DNA from: Anthoceros angustus
Lineage: Eukaryota > Streptophyta > Anthocerotopsida > Anthocerotales > Anthocerotaceae
NCBI GenBank assembly: GCA_010909165.1
Contig: MU008162.1
Coordinates: forward strand, 1,984,001 to 2,048,000
Direction of reading: 5' to 3'
Length of the DNA: 64,000 nt
In this document: positions 31,801 to 43,200 of the stretch, piece after piece
Layout of the letters: each line of letters starts with the position of its first letter
Position numbering within the stretch: position 1 is the stretch's first letter
Made by a program: the position numbers and the translations under genes
Notes under the pieces: model-generated
The model's input: the letters and a program-made list of their open reading frames with translations, nothing else
Told to the model about the DNA's origin: nothing
Databases searched by the model: none

Positions 31801-33984
31801 CTGTAACTGACTGATACTTGGTATACCTTAATCTCACCATCTCAAGGAAGTACTCACTTGTGTACCTAGATCCTTTAAAGAATTTCTTCAAATGAAGGTA
31901 TACGATTGTAGGTTCATAGTCGTCTGTGCCTTGCCAATCATCTAGACCAACAGAGTCTTTTAAACGCTGATACACACTCTTCACCACAACCTCGACCACT
32001 CCAAGACTCTGCCCCAGTGATGTGCCCCTGCAAAGACAATAATGGTCAGTCTCCATGTAGCAACATGCTGGACAAAATAAAAGGTGGTGAGCTGCAAAGG
32101 TGCTGATTTGTCTGGCGGATCTCACTTCAATTCTGCGGAAGGCAAGCAGATCAAAACAGGATCGCGCTGTACGCTAAGGAGGATAAGAGTTCCACCTAGA
32201 AGACACAATCGTTCCCGAAAATGACAGGTGTTGACCATCCCCGATGACCCCTTCTGCCGGCTGAAAATTAACATAGGTGCGTGGAAGATGATGCAGAAGC
32301 GTGCGCACCTGCCACAACAGCATATCTTTTTCAGTAACCGGACCACTATGATATCTCTGTCTGTCTGGTTTAAGAGAAAGGGAACAGGAAAGTTGCAAAC
32401 TATCATACCGTGTAAATTCCATTCGATTCCAGGCATGACTGCAGATTATTTGGCAAGGCCTCAACTTTGGAGATTGGAGTGGTCAATACCCCTTCATCCC
32501 AGGTGGATGTTGTGCCTGCTTTTAGTTTCCCACCTGCTTTCTTCTCATGCCTTATGACAAGATCAACAGCACGTACTCTGGTGCACGAACCAGCAGTACT
32601 TGTCCTTTGCTTTGGGCTGACCTCACTCTGCTTTTGCAACTCATCCGGCACTTTCTCGTCACCTAGATTTGCTAGATCATACAGATCCACTGGGTCACTA
32701 CTGCCGAAAACAACCGCTGGATGAGCTGATATTTTTGGACTAGAAGAACTGCATTTCTGGATCCCAGTGTCTTCACCAGAACCTCTGCTGCTCCATATAT
32801 TCCCTTGCTCGTCAGCCTGTCCACTAGAAACTTGGAGATCTTGATTGGCCTCTTGACATGCCACCATATCCTGAACTCCACGGAAACCCAAGATTTGCAC
32901 AACCTGGAGAAAGATGTATAAAGAGGAAACAACACACCAGAAGTCTCAGCATGGGTCCACTCCAGCACTCCTCACCTTTATCCCCATGCAGACAGGAGAC
33001 TCATTTGGAGGCAAAAAGAACCACAAGAGCAACAAACACACCCCATCTAGTAGACTGGACCTGCCAAGTGGGCTCAGATGCTCGTAGGACTTGGAAGACA
33101 CTGCATGCGCCTGGAGTATTTTTCTAACTTCCAGCCCCAAGCTTGAGTCATTTGCCAAAACAAGGGCCGACAGCTGAGAGTACAAAAACTCGCCAAACCT
33201 GCAAGGGACATGCATTTTCAGATGCTGACAAGATGCCGACAAAGCACTTTGAAGCACTCTCAAGTTGGTCATTAGTAAAATGGCAACACGGCAACCTTGA
33301 ATTCTTCCCCATGGCATTAGGGAAACCCTTGGATGCTTCAAACATGATGGCCCGCATAAACTTCTCGTCAGCAAGCCTCTTATCACACAAAAAGAGAAGA
33401 ATGTGAGCTTACAAAAATCAAAGCATCGCAAAAGTGAGATACATGATTGCTCGGATATCGGTAATCCTGACCCAAACCACGCTCGTGATGCAGGTGCAGA
33501 GAAACTGCTCACCACAGGACTTGGTCGAGGGACGTCATTTCTGGTAGCATTGTCGCCAATAACAGCTGGACTGCCGGATGTGAAGGTCTGACTGGCGAGA
33601 TTGGTAGCACTCACATTCCTCGACGCTGGCATCCCATAAAAAACACAATCGACAAGCTGGTCACGAAGTGGCGTCCGAAGAACGTAACCATCGGCTCTCC
33701 CACTGCGCAGAAAAAAATATAATACCTTGCAATCTGCTGGATGTTGAGTGAACTGAACAAGGTCTCAAAACACAACCTCTCATTCGCACCCGCGAAATCA
33801 AGTATCGACTCCAGCCCCGTTTCACGACATTCAGTCTGAATCCCAGGGCCTGCGTCGAGACCATGAGCCTCTCAGAGAGGCTCGGCATTCTTTCCAGTAA
33901 GTGCGACTGACAGAGCATCTCCGGTGCTTCCAGCTTGCTCAAACCTCTCACGCTGGTTGCCACCAGTCTCATCATCCTAACCAC
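28830..33984 (-). CDS. RECG1: ATP-dependent DNA helicase RecG homologue (organellar)
   Basis: RecG remodels stalled replication forks. Plant RECG1 acts in mitochondria and plastids to suppress recombination between short repeats. Well-supported exons, all GT-AG and in phase, are 33198-32976, 32903-32409, 32308-32196, 32027-31790, 31698-31505, 31413-31332, 31242-31153, 31056-30829, 30746-30675, 30563-30414, 30304-30161, 30057-29896, 29763-29680, 29586-29014 and 28919-28830. The wedge (OB) region includes LLHHLPRTYVNFQPAEGVIG. Helicase motifs are GDVGCGKT (Walker A), DEQHRFG (DEXQ box), TATPIPRTLAL and QLHQLRGRVGRG. The C-terminal TRG-like part ends LRRELSMRSPPGVLD. Exon 33378-33296 ends KNSR before a 97-nt intron. 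Further upstream, 33702 to about 33400 (YVLRTPLRDQLVDCVFYGMP) belongs to the gene, but its donor and the first exon near 33984 or 34181 are unresolved. Confidence 0.9.
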
Positions 33985-34594
33985 ATCGCAGCAGAATTCT
34001 TGCCACGCTCCGACCAGCTGCGAGCTAGGTCTTGCACTTCACCTGCTCTGCTATAACAAACCCACATTTTGCCATGGTTCTCAGAACTGAAGCGGGCCTG
34101 TAGTACATATAAGGAGCTCGGAATCGGCAAAATGCTCTGAAGGAGACCTTGTCCGATACACTGGAGTGACTTCTTTGGCACAGCCTCGACTCGGTAGCAT
34201 CGACTTCAGGCCATGTCGCATCCACAAAGGAATGTATCACACACGTCTCTTCATCGTCGTGGAGCGTAATGACTGGCGTGGACACGGAGTTGCACATATG
34301 CGCATTATATTAAACTCTTTATAAGTTACACCTAAGTAAATCTTAATCACCTAATGGGCATCGCGCTCTGAACCTTGTCCGAGCACTTCGGAAGCTTTGA
34401 GTGAGCCTGAACATCCAGCCTAGTGATCACATCTTTCCTCAGAAAACTAGAAAACTGCGTGTGTCCAGCTTAGAGTCTCTCATCCCACAAAAGACTTATG
34501 ACGGAACTGAACTTGCGCCCATACATACTCAATGCACTTACTTTTATGATACAAAGGTAGGTGCCTCCTCTTTTGGTAGGACAAAAGGGTGGTA

Positions 34595-34770
34595 AGACGT
34601 TGGAAGGGAGGAGGGATGGTAAGATATTGGTAGGAGGGAGGGAAGGTAAGATATTGGTAGGGAAGGGGGATGGTGAGATATTGATAAGAAATAAGGATTG
34701 TAAGATATTGGTATGAAAGAGGGATGGTATGAGATTGGTCCAGAAAAGGGATGTTAAGACATATCTAAAT
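34595..34770. repeat. Degenerate 30-bp tandem repeat
   Basis: About five to six copies of GGATGGTAAGATATTGGTAG followed by a purine-rich GGAGGGA or GAAAGA segment, increasingly divergent to the right. Confidence 0.75.
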
Positions 34771-36126
34771 ATAGAAAGGGGAATTGCATCTTCCACACAC
34801 TAAAATTTGCTACTTCCGTCATCCATTTTTTGAGCAAGAGCTTTGGATTCTACCTCCATAGCTTGTTGCACTCTTGATGTTGCTTCATGGATGGAAGACA
34901 TGACAATGTCTCTAGCATAGTCAATTCGAGACTTAATTCGCAAATGGATTCATGAAGTTTACTTGTAACTTCATTCAACTTGGATAGCATCGCCCCCAGG
35001 ACTACCACATGGCTCCATGAGGCTGCTACTAATGTAGCACTGGACTCCAAGACCATAATATACTCCGCATAATCGCATTTACATGTATATCACAAAGGTA
35101 ATCAATCTTAAATGTGTGTCAAAATCAAAGCTGAAGGTCAGGAACCTTGATGTTGCGATGAGTGTTGAACTATACTCAGTCTAGAATCTTATCACTTCAC
35201 GCCTTCACCGAGAATTCAGGCCATATCACAAACCACAATCTACTAAGCCCCCTAGTAGCCGACCCTCTCGTAATAACTCCCAACCCACCTCTTCAAGATG
35301 CTGCGCTTTACTTCAAGGTTCACGGAGAATAGAAGTGCAAAATCTAGCCATCCACCCCTTGTATGGCCACCACATCATAAACACATTGCTCCATACTCAT
35401 CCAAATTAGGTGATGCTTTCATATCTGCAAACTGATCCACCCCAACTGCGTAGCTGATAACTTAGAATTCCATGGAACTGCATATCTCTAAAACTTCCCT
35501 TTTAGAAAATTAGAATTATCTCTAACAATTGCGCGCATCTATTTATGACATGCCCTACATTTCTTCATATTATATGATTTTTTATTTTTATAAATAATAT
35601 ATTCTCTTTAAATTATATAATAATAATATTTACTCAGTATAAAATTTTTTGATTATTCATATATATATATATATATTCTATCTATATGTGAATATACTAT
35701 TAATATAAAAACTTGGGGTATAGAATGATATATTTATTATAGCTTGCTTGTTGTTTCTCTTTGTTTGCATGGCTCAGGATAATCTAATGACCTCGACCTG
35801 CAACTTAGTGCACCAACGAGCTGATATGCCAGTTTTTGAAATTATTATGCTTTATTTTCTTGTTGTTATGGTCAATTGAAGTAAAATTTTGAATATTATT
35901 GTCAATATACTAAGGAGTGTTGCAAATATTCATCCAGGCAATTCAAGCAATTCATTTAAACAAGTTAGAGGCTTGAGCTGTTCATGCATTGATTGCACTT
36001 ATTTTGTGCAAAATTTCTTGGTAGGTATTACATAAGCGCATAGAACTCCGTAGTGAAGTGCCTCAAAGGCAAATTAGTAGAGCCCGACGTAAGATTTAAG
36101 ACAAGATACTCCTTCAAAACCCTAAA

Positions 36127-36365
36127 CTCTCCCCAAAATAATTTTGTGTCGTACACTTAAGGATATGAATACTAATATATATGATAAGAACTCCTAAAAA
36201 TAATTTTCTCTGGTACACATAAGGATATGGATACTAATATAGATGATAAGACCTCGTCAAATTCTAGTAGCCCCTCGATCACATTTCACAGAAAGAAAGA
36301 CCTCCTAAAATTCTAATAAGATCCTTGATTACATTTCACAGAAAGAAAGACTTCCTCAAATCACT
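36127..36365. repeat. Two adjacent short tandem duplications
   Basis: AAATAATTTT followed by TACAC(T/A)TAAGGATATG(A/G)ATACTAATA occurs twice (period about 67 bp). Directly after, CATTTCACAGAAAGAAAGAC preceded by CTTGATTA or CTCGATCA occurs twice (period about 60 bp). Confidence 0.7.
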
Positions 36366-36653
36366 ATCCTAGTCTAGATGTTAATATTATCTCCATAAGT
36401 AACACTTGATCAAGTTTTTTAGTTACATCTTAAAGTTGTACGTCTATTAAATCACACTTTCCAAGAGTATAAATGTTCCACTATCTTTTATTCCCTATTA
36501 TTGAGAAAGAAGTAAGCTGATAGATTTAAAACTAGCAAATTCCAAATATATTTGAATATTTTTACTTTAATTAAATTATATATTTAAATTACAGGTCACT
36601 AATTCTCCATTTATAAGAAATAAACCAATTCTTATAAGGCACCTCGCATAAAC

Positions 36654-37253
36654 TTACTTTAAGCTACATGTACTCAAGGCACGAAGATTTCTAAGAGTCA
36701 TAAACTGAGATACAGGGCGCTGAGGAAATTTTAAGGCTTTGGTTAAAACACTAGGTGTAGGATAATATGGATAACCTAGAGCTTTAATAGTTATTCTATC
36801 TTCTTCTAAAGGTGTTTCAGTGGGTATTATTGGTGCAGGTACTTTCTTTACCGGATAAATGTACCCATGAATGGCGATTCTTTCTAGGGTTCTATATCTC
36901 ACCATTTTATTGACATAAGCTTGAACTATTTCACTAACATACTTAACATGAGCCTTTGTGGCATCTTTTATGCTTTGTGGTTTTATGCCATCAACGACCA
37001 TCTCAGCTCTCTCTTCCCTTGAATTATGCTCAAAAGCTCTAACATCCCAAAATGCAAAGTATTGACTTCCTTTCTTTTTCCTCTTAGGACGAAATTGTCT
37101 TTCAACTCGATCTGCAATAGAGGGTCTACTCCATAGATAACCTTTAGTACCAGTTACTGGAATTGTGAAATTTCCCTCACCCAAAAATAGTAATCCACCA
37201 ACATCATATGTCCACCTCTTAAAGTCATCCTCATCTACTGAAAATCTTACCAT
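36654..37253 (-). CDS. Orphan AT-rich intronless ORF 2, 199 residues
   Basis: I do not recognise this protein. The frame begins MVRFSVDEDDFKRWTYDVGG and contains GYLWSRPSIADRVERQF, a basic patch RPKRKKKGSQYFAFWD, a helical middle DATKAHVKYVSEIVQAYVNK and a Pro-rich stretch (VKKVPAPIIPTETPLEE) before KALGYPYYPTPSVL. No membrane segment or signal peptide is visible. Codon use is strongly AT-ended, like orphan ORF 1 and unlike the host genes. The surrounding 2 kb is more than two-thirds AT. An open frame of 600 nt there is unlikely by chance. The start codon lies exactly at the edge of a 66-bp duplication. Function is unknown and a viral or mobile origin is possible but unproven. Confidence 0.55.
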   Translation of the reverse strand: MVRFSVDEDDFKRWTYDVGGLLFLGEGNFTIPVTGTKGYLWSRPSIADRVERQFRPKRKKKGSQYFAFWDVRAFEHNSREERAEMVVDGIKPQSIKDATKAHVKYVSEIVQAYVNKMVRYRTLERIAIHGYIYPVKKVPAPIIPTETPLEEDRITIKALGYPYYPTPSVLTKALKFPQRPVSQFMTLRNLRALSTCSLK

Positions 37254-37381
37254 TTTTCTTCTAGTGTTATGTTTTAGTTATAATACAAGAACTTAGTTCA
37301 CACAAAAAAGCCTTACCATTTTTCTTCTAGTGTTATGTTTTAGTTATAATACAAGAACTTAGTTCACACAAAAAAGCCTTA
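37250..37381. repeat. 66-bp tandem duplication at the start of orphan ORF 2
   Basis: Two 66-bp copies of CCATTTTTCTTCTAGTGTTA through CACACAAAAAAGCCTTA lie end to end. The copy boundary carries the ATG of ORF 2. The outer copy carries a second ATG (37319) that on the - strand reads only eight codons (MVRLFCVN) before a stop. Confidence 0.9.
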
Positions 37382-38300
37382 TTTTTGTTTGTTGTAGAAG
37401 ATCAGGTACTATAATTTATATATACTTACTCAAGATTACGTTCTAGGTCTCCATACAAAATCTCACTGTTGGATCAACTATGGAATCATAACACGTTGGT
37501 TAATAAAGCACTGTACAATCAAGATCATACACACACCCTTTAAAATTTTAAAAACCAACATAAACAATTATCGAGCTTCTATAATCAAATTCAAAGCTAA
37601 CTAGGCTTTCACAATTATATATCATTTGTAGTTGTTATCATTTACCTGTAATTATTATATTTTTATAATATTAAATTTTATTTTATAAATTATCATTAAT
37701 CATATTTCTATAATATTAAATTATTTTCTCATATTAATATTCAATTATATTTTTATTAATATTATCTAGAGTTGAATTGAAAATGATCAATCCTTGTAGT
37801 CTACTTCAATTTTTCTTTAGTCCAAATATTCCAACACCTAAAAATAACCCATAGTGCAAAAAATGCATGAAGCTATGGAATTAAGAAAGACAAACTACCG
37901 TACTGGGGTGGTTCAACAGGATAATGCTGAAATAATTATTTTAAAAAAATAAGGTCCAATATTTATATTTTCAATATATATTAAAAATAATTTTATTAAA
38001 TTTAAAAATTATTAAAATACATAGGTATCTATATAGAACTAATGGATATGTATAGACATCCCCTAAAAGGCTCTAATTTTCCACACAAACCCTAGTTTCC
38101 TTGTTTTCGGCATCTTAAACTAATAAATTTGTACATATTCAGCATTTTAAGTATAAAAATTTCTTTATTTTCAACTTTTACTATTTTAATTAATGAATGC
38201 CAAATCACCCCTCAAGATACAGTAATACAAAAGATAATTATGGGATCATTTGTCCAAATGGCTTAGGCCAAATGGACACACATACCTTAAGAATGTCAGA
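37382..38300. other. AT-rich intergenic DNA
   Basis: Runs such as TTTATAATATTAAATTTTATTTTATAAATTATC (37660 onward) and frequent ATT/TAA strings are present. No gene or ordered repeat is seen until the repeats that begin at about 38300. Confidence 0.5.
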
Positions 38301-39037
38301 GTTAAGTCAAGCCCTCTACACCGCAAGGGGGACCTATATGGGGTACCTAGAGAGAAATGCCTCTAGTGCTATAGCAAGCCAAGCCCTCTACACCGCAAGG
38401 GGAACCTAAATGAGGTATCGAGAGAGAAATGCCTCTAGTGCTATAGCCATAGCCTAGTTTACTCCAAGGGGGACCTAGATGCAAGCCAAGCCCTCTACAA
38501 GCCCCCTAGTGCTATAGCAAGCCAAGCCCTCTACACCACAAGGGGGACCTATATGATTTATCTAGAGACAAATGCCTCTAGTGTTATAGCCATAGCCTAT
38601 ATTACTCCAAGGGGGACCTAGATGGGGTACCGAGAGAGAAATGCCTCTAGTGCTACAGCCATAGCCTAGTTTACTCCATGGAGTGCTCGTAGCCTGTTTT
38701 GCCTCTAGTGCTATAGCCATAGCCTAGTTTACTCCATGGAGTGCTAGTAGCCTAGTTTACTCCATGGAGTGCTAGTAGCCTAGTTTACTCCATGGAGTGC
38801 TAGTAGCCTAGTTTACTCCATGGAGTGCTAGTAGCCTAGTTTACTCCATGGAGTGCTAGTTTAGTTTACTCCATGGAGTGCTAGCCTAGTTTACTCCATG
38901 GAGTGCTAGTAGCCTAGTTTACTCCATGGAGTGCTAGTAGCCTAGTTTACTCCATGGAGTGCTAGTAGCCTAGTTTACTCCAAGGGGGACCTAGATGGGG
39001 TACCTTGAGAGAAATGCCTCTGGTGCTGGTAGCCTAA
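38300..39037. repeat. Composite satellite: about 70-bp units and a 28-bp array with palindromic core
   Basis: 38300-38660 holds about five imperfect units with AAGCCCTCTACACCGCAAGG, GGACCTA(T/G)ATGGGGTACC and AGAGAAATGCCTCTAGTGCT. 38661-38985 holds ten copies of TAGCCTAGTTTACTCCATGG followed by AGTGCTAG, mostly at 28-bp spacing. Each contains the perfect 12-bp palindrome ACTCCATGGAGT. The last unit degenerates to ACTCCAAGGG and the array then returns to the 70-bp type. Confidence 0.9.
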
Positions 39038-39042
39038 TTTAC

Positions 39043-39203
39043 TGTTAAAATAAGTATAAACATTAACTACCTTATTTAGTCTTTTTGATAAATAGGCATT
39101 AGTGAACCGTCACCGACTTTTGTATTTAAGCCACAGGGTATTTACTCAATTCATTAATAAAGTTGTTTTGCAACTAGCTTCCGCTCAAGCCAACTCTGTG
39201 ACA
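39043..39203 (+). repeat. 5' LTR of the copia element
   Basis: It begins TGTTAAAATAAG and ends CTCTGTGACA. A TATA-like TATTTAAG lies at about 39123-39130 and an AATAAAG signal at about 39156-39162. Confidence 0.95.
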
Positions 39204-39790
39204 TGGCATCGAGCCCAGGCTCTAAGTATGCCGGGCGGGCTGTCGTGCTGCAATGCGTGGCGTCGCATTTCACAGATGTGACAACTGCCTCAAGTTCCCA
39301 AGAGCGGCCCAAATGGATCAACGCCTTGGCATACTATTTAGCGGGTGGGACAGGTCTCCACAATCCGAATTGGTCCCGAGACAGGGAGCGCGCTGAATTG
39401 CTTCAGCAATTCTATCGATGGGATCGACTCCCTAGGAACCAAAGGAAGGAGAGGCGGCAGAGGCAAGCTTGCGCAGCCAATACGCCCACTACCCCGGGTT
39501 CTTTTTGCAAATCACCAAGAACGGTGCGCCCCGAGAATCCGACATATCCCTCCGGTGGAGACCCTGTTCGAGATTCCCACCACGACTTGGCCTCCAGACA
39601 ATTCAACGCCTCTTTTAAGGAGATTCTCACCACCGCAGAATCCCTTCACACGAGAATTCTTGTCAATAATATGCAGAATCGAGCTATCTTTGATGCTCTA
39701 ATCGAGAAATTGACAACAAAGATCAAGGAACTCACTGATTACCTGCTGAGATTGGAGATTGCTGCACCATCAACCCCACCGCAATCTTGA
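39203..39790 (+). CDS. Pre-gag ORF of the copia element, 195 residues
   Basis: An open frame starts at the LTR border and fills most of the leader before gag, where copia elements normally have no gene. The product has no family I recognise. It has a compact N-terminal part with WINALAYYLAGGTGLHNPNW, an Arg-rich segment around RNQRKERRQRQA, a Pro-rich middle, and a C-terminal heptad-like region (FKEILTTAESLHTRILVNNM, then IEKLTTKIKELTDYLLRLE) that looks like a coiled coil. The ATG overlaps the last base of the LTR. It may be a structural or RNA-binding accessory protein. A similar coiled-coil fragment follows the other LTR family at 47195-47413. Confidence 0.6.
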   Translation: MASSPGSKYAGRAVVLQCVASHFTDVTTASSSQERPKWINALAYYLAGGTGLHNPNWSRDRERAELLQQFYRWDRLPRNQRKERRQRQACAANTPTTPGSFCKSPRTVRPENPTYPSGGDPVRDSHHDLASRQFNASFKEILTTAESLHTRILVNNMQNRAIFDALIEKLTTKIKELTDYLLRLEIAAPSTPPQS

Positions 39791-40264
39791 AGCGATTGCT
39801 GTAGCGCAGTGGCGCGGCTGAGGCGTAGGAGCAATCCGGCACAGGCCGACTCCTGATTTGAAACGGCGCCTCCTCTGTCACGCCTCTTCACCAAACAACC
39901 TGGCGCGCTACCTCATTGGTCCAGGTCTGCACACCCAAGGGACATTAGCGGTTAGTATCAGCCGGCTCAGTTTCTTTTTGGATGAAGAGGTGCACTTCAC
40001 GACGTTTCTCATCTTTAGTGTGTTTTAATAATTTCTTTGTCGTAACTGCTCTTAATTGCCTTGAAAGGAAAGTGGGGGAGTTTGGCGTGAGCGGGGTGTA
40101 ACTCCGGGTTATTCCCCTTCCCTCGCGAAACCCCCCAACCTTCCCTTCCCATATACTAAGAGCAGTGCTTTTGTCCTTCTCTTCGAGTAGACGTATGCTT
40201 CGTACATGCACACCTAGTTGCTACGGTTGGGCCATAATCCCATACTGCCCTTCTAGGTTCGTTC

Positions 40265-43200
40265 ATGTTCACTGCAGCACAATTAAACACACTGATTAGT
40301 AGTTTTCAGAATCTGTCCTTAATCCCACCAACACCGTCAGCCCTCATGGCTACAACTGCTACCCCAACTTTTACCTCAGAACTACGCGAAAAGGATAGGT
40401 TCAAGGGGGACGGCTATTCCACCTGGCGTGTCAGAATGAAGGCCACCCTGCTGGCACGTGGAGTGTGGGGCACTGTGGATGGATCATACCCTAAACCTGA
40501 TCCCACGGCTTCCCCAGCTGCAACTCCTGACGACATAGCCAAGTGGAATCAACACAATGCAATTGCAGTAGCAGTTCTCATCAGTGGGCTTGATGCAGAT
40601 CTTGTCCCTGACATTGAGTTCTATAACTCAGCCAGTGAGATCTGGAATCATCTGGAGAAAACATATAAAGTACAAAATTTAATGACGCTATGCGCAGTTA
40701 GACAAGAGTTTTTTACACTCAAAATGAAAGAGGGGGACAAAGTGGCAGCGCACACTACCAAGTTTCGACATCTTAGGGCTCACCACCTTGATTGGCGACA
40801 AGATGTCGGCAGATGCAGGCCAGCTCACCACTCTTCCCCATCATATCGACTTCGTGACTGTAATGGTCCCCTTAGAGTCAGCCAGAATCGCCTCTTCATC
40901 TGGTGCAACCACGACCATTACTTTGGAAGAGGTAATCGGCGCGTTGTTTCAAGAGGAGCAGAGTCGCACCTTCACTTCTGGATCATCCAAGAACAGATCA
41001 GAAAAGGTGTTTGCATCGAATTTTCGGAAAGGCCCACCATTCAAGGGAAAAGGAAAATTCAAAGGCAGCTCTTCACCTGGTCAACGGGGTGACACTCAAG
41101 CAACTGCCAAACGTCCTGGCAATTGCAATTGGTGCGGGATTCCTGGACATTGGGCAAAAGAATGCCGTAAAAAGCGGGCAGGTGAACCTCAAAAACAACC
41201 TAAACAGGCTGCTAGTCTTGCAGTCAAAGAAGCATCAGGAGGATTGAAAGCACAGGTGAAGATACTCACAGTGTGCTTGTCAAGTTCTCTGAATGATGGT
41301 GGTTGTTGGTATCTCGATTCGGGAGCTACCACACATATCTGCAAGGACAGAAGCTTGTTCACCACTCTACAACCTGTATCAGGAAGTGATAAGGTTTTGT
41401 TAGGAGATGAACAAAGCAAAACTAGCTTGCAAATACAGGGAAAAGGTACCTGTATTTTCAGTCTCCATGACGGAACAACCCTGCTCCTTGAGGATGTCCT
41501 TCTCGTCCCAACTATGGCTAAAAATCTTATGTCTTTAAGCCAGCTCATGCGTCTACAGCTCTTCAATCTACGGGCAGATCATGAGCATTGTTGTTTTTAT
41601 CGACGATCTTCTCCTGGAACATGTGTATTTCAAGGACTACCTGTACAAGACCTCTACAGATTAGACATTACTTGTCAACCAGCAGCTGATGCACAACATT
41701 CAGCCTATTCAACAGGAGACCTTCAGTCAAGTTCAGCAAAGGAAGCCATCTTGTGGCATGCCAGATTAGGGCATGTCAACAGATCTAAGCTAATTGACAT
41801 GTCTGTTACGGAATGTCACAAGGAACCCCTTCCAAAGTGCTTCAAACACTTACCCATTTGTGAAACTTGCATCTTAGCAAAGCAAAAGGAATTCCCTTTT
41901 CCAAGTGCTTCCTCACATAGGGCAACACATCCACTTGGGTTAGTACATGCGGACATATCAGGAAAAATCAGTGAACCTTCCCTGGGAGGCTCAAAATACT
42001 TTTTTTCCCTAACAGATGATTATAGCCGCTATACGTGGACATATCCAATGCAATATAAAAGCGACACACTTAGTTTCTTCAAGGACTGGTTTCACACAGC
42101 TCAAAGGCAATCAGGACAACTGCTTAAAATATTAAGAACTGACAATGGTACCGAATTTGTCAATCCCTCTTTTGACTCCTTCCTTCAAGAAGCTGGTGTC
42201 CTCAGGCAATTGACTGTGCCCTACACACCTCAACAAAATGGTGTCTCAGAACGAAACCATCAAACTGTACTCAGTATGACCAGAAGCATGCTATTGTGGG
42301 CAGGCCTACCTCAAGGATACTGGGCCGAGGCTGTTGTTACAGCTACCTATATCCTGAACAGGATTATTACAAGTTCAGTCCCACACATGACACCTTATGA
42401 GGCATTCTGGCATAAGAAACCAAGTTTAGCACATCTTAGAGTTTTTGGATCTAAGGCTCTTGCTTTTATACCTGCTAAGAAACGTAAGAAACTTGATCCT
42501 AGGGCACAGGCTCTCATTTTTGTAGGCTACAGCGAACAAGCCAAAGCATATAAGTTATATAATCCTCATAAAGGAGATATTGTATTGGCTCGTAGTGTGA
42601 CGTTTTTGGAAAGAAGTTCACCAGCCGCATCAGATGGTACGCAAGTGGATGCTGAGATAGATACCTCTTCGGCTGAAGCAGCAGATTATCCCCTTGATGA
42701 TCCTGATGCGGATGAATCCAGTCATCCTGCAATTTCCCCGGCAGAAGATGGGTTAGATGGGTTAGATAATCCTAATCCTCCCATCCCACATGACGATCCT
42801 GAACATCAACATCCAGTACAAGAGGAACTTGCTGGGGAGCCTGATGTGGACTTGCCTGTTCCTGATGTACATGATGATCTACCTTTCCCGGATGCTCCAC
42901 ATGTCCCGGATGCTCCACATGTTATTGATGATCCACCTGTTGTGGATGTGCCTGCTCCGGTTCTTCGACGTTCTACCCGCCACCATGCACCACCTGCAGA
43001 ATGGAAGGAGCCCCCTTATCAGTCAAAAGATTTTAGATCCCATCTTGCTGTCAAAGATTCATTACCAGATGAACCCACATCACTTACCCAAGCCTTTACT
43101 GGTCCTCAAAGCATGCAGTGGAAGGCTGCTGTAGAAGATGAATATCAATCCCTGGTCAAAAATAAAACATGGGTCTTAACGGATTTGCCACCTGGCCGAA

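Larger units (their letters stand above)
33985..36653. other. Intergenic, becoming AT-rich
   Basis: 34000-34300 may contain the RECG1 first exon or 5' UTR on the - strand (an open frame starting MPKKSLQCIGQGLLQ at 34181 has transit-peptide character). 34300-36650 has no gene. It contains a 30-bp-type repeat (34595-34770), an (AT)n run at about 35657-35678 and two duplicated blocks near 36130-36365. Confidence 0.5.

Noticed and set aside
33165-33725. Introns of only 23 and 25 nt in RECG1
   Set aside because: Removing them would keep the frame, but normal-size introns with better branch and splice sites (for example 33295-33199) explain the same frame changes.
38661-38985. CRISPR-like array
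   Set aside because: Units are contiguous tandem repeats without unique spacers, in a plant nuclear context.
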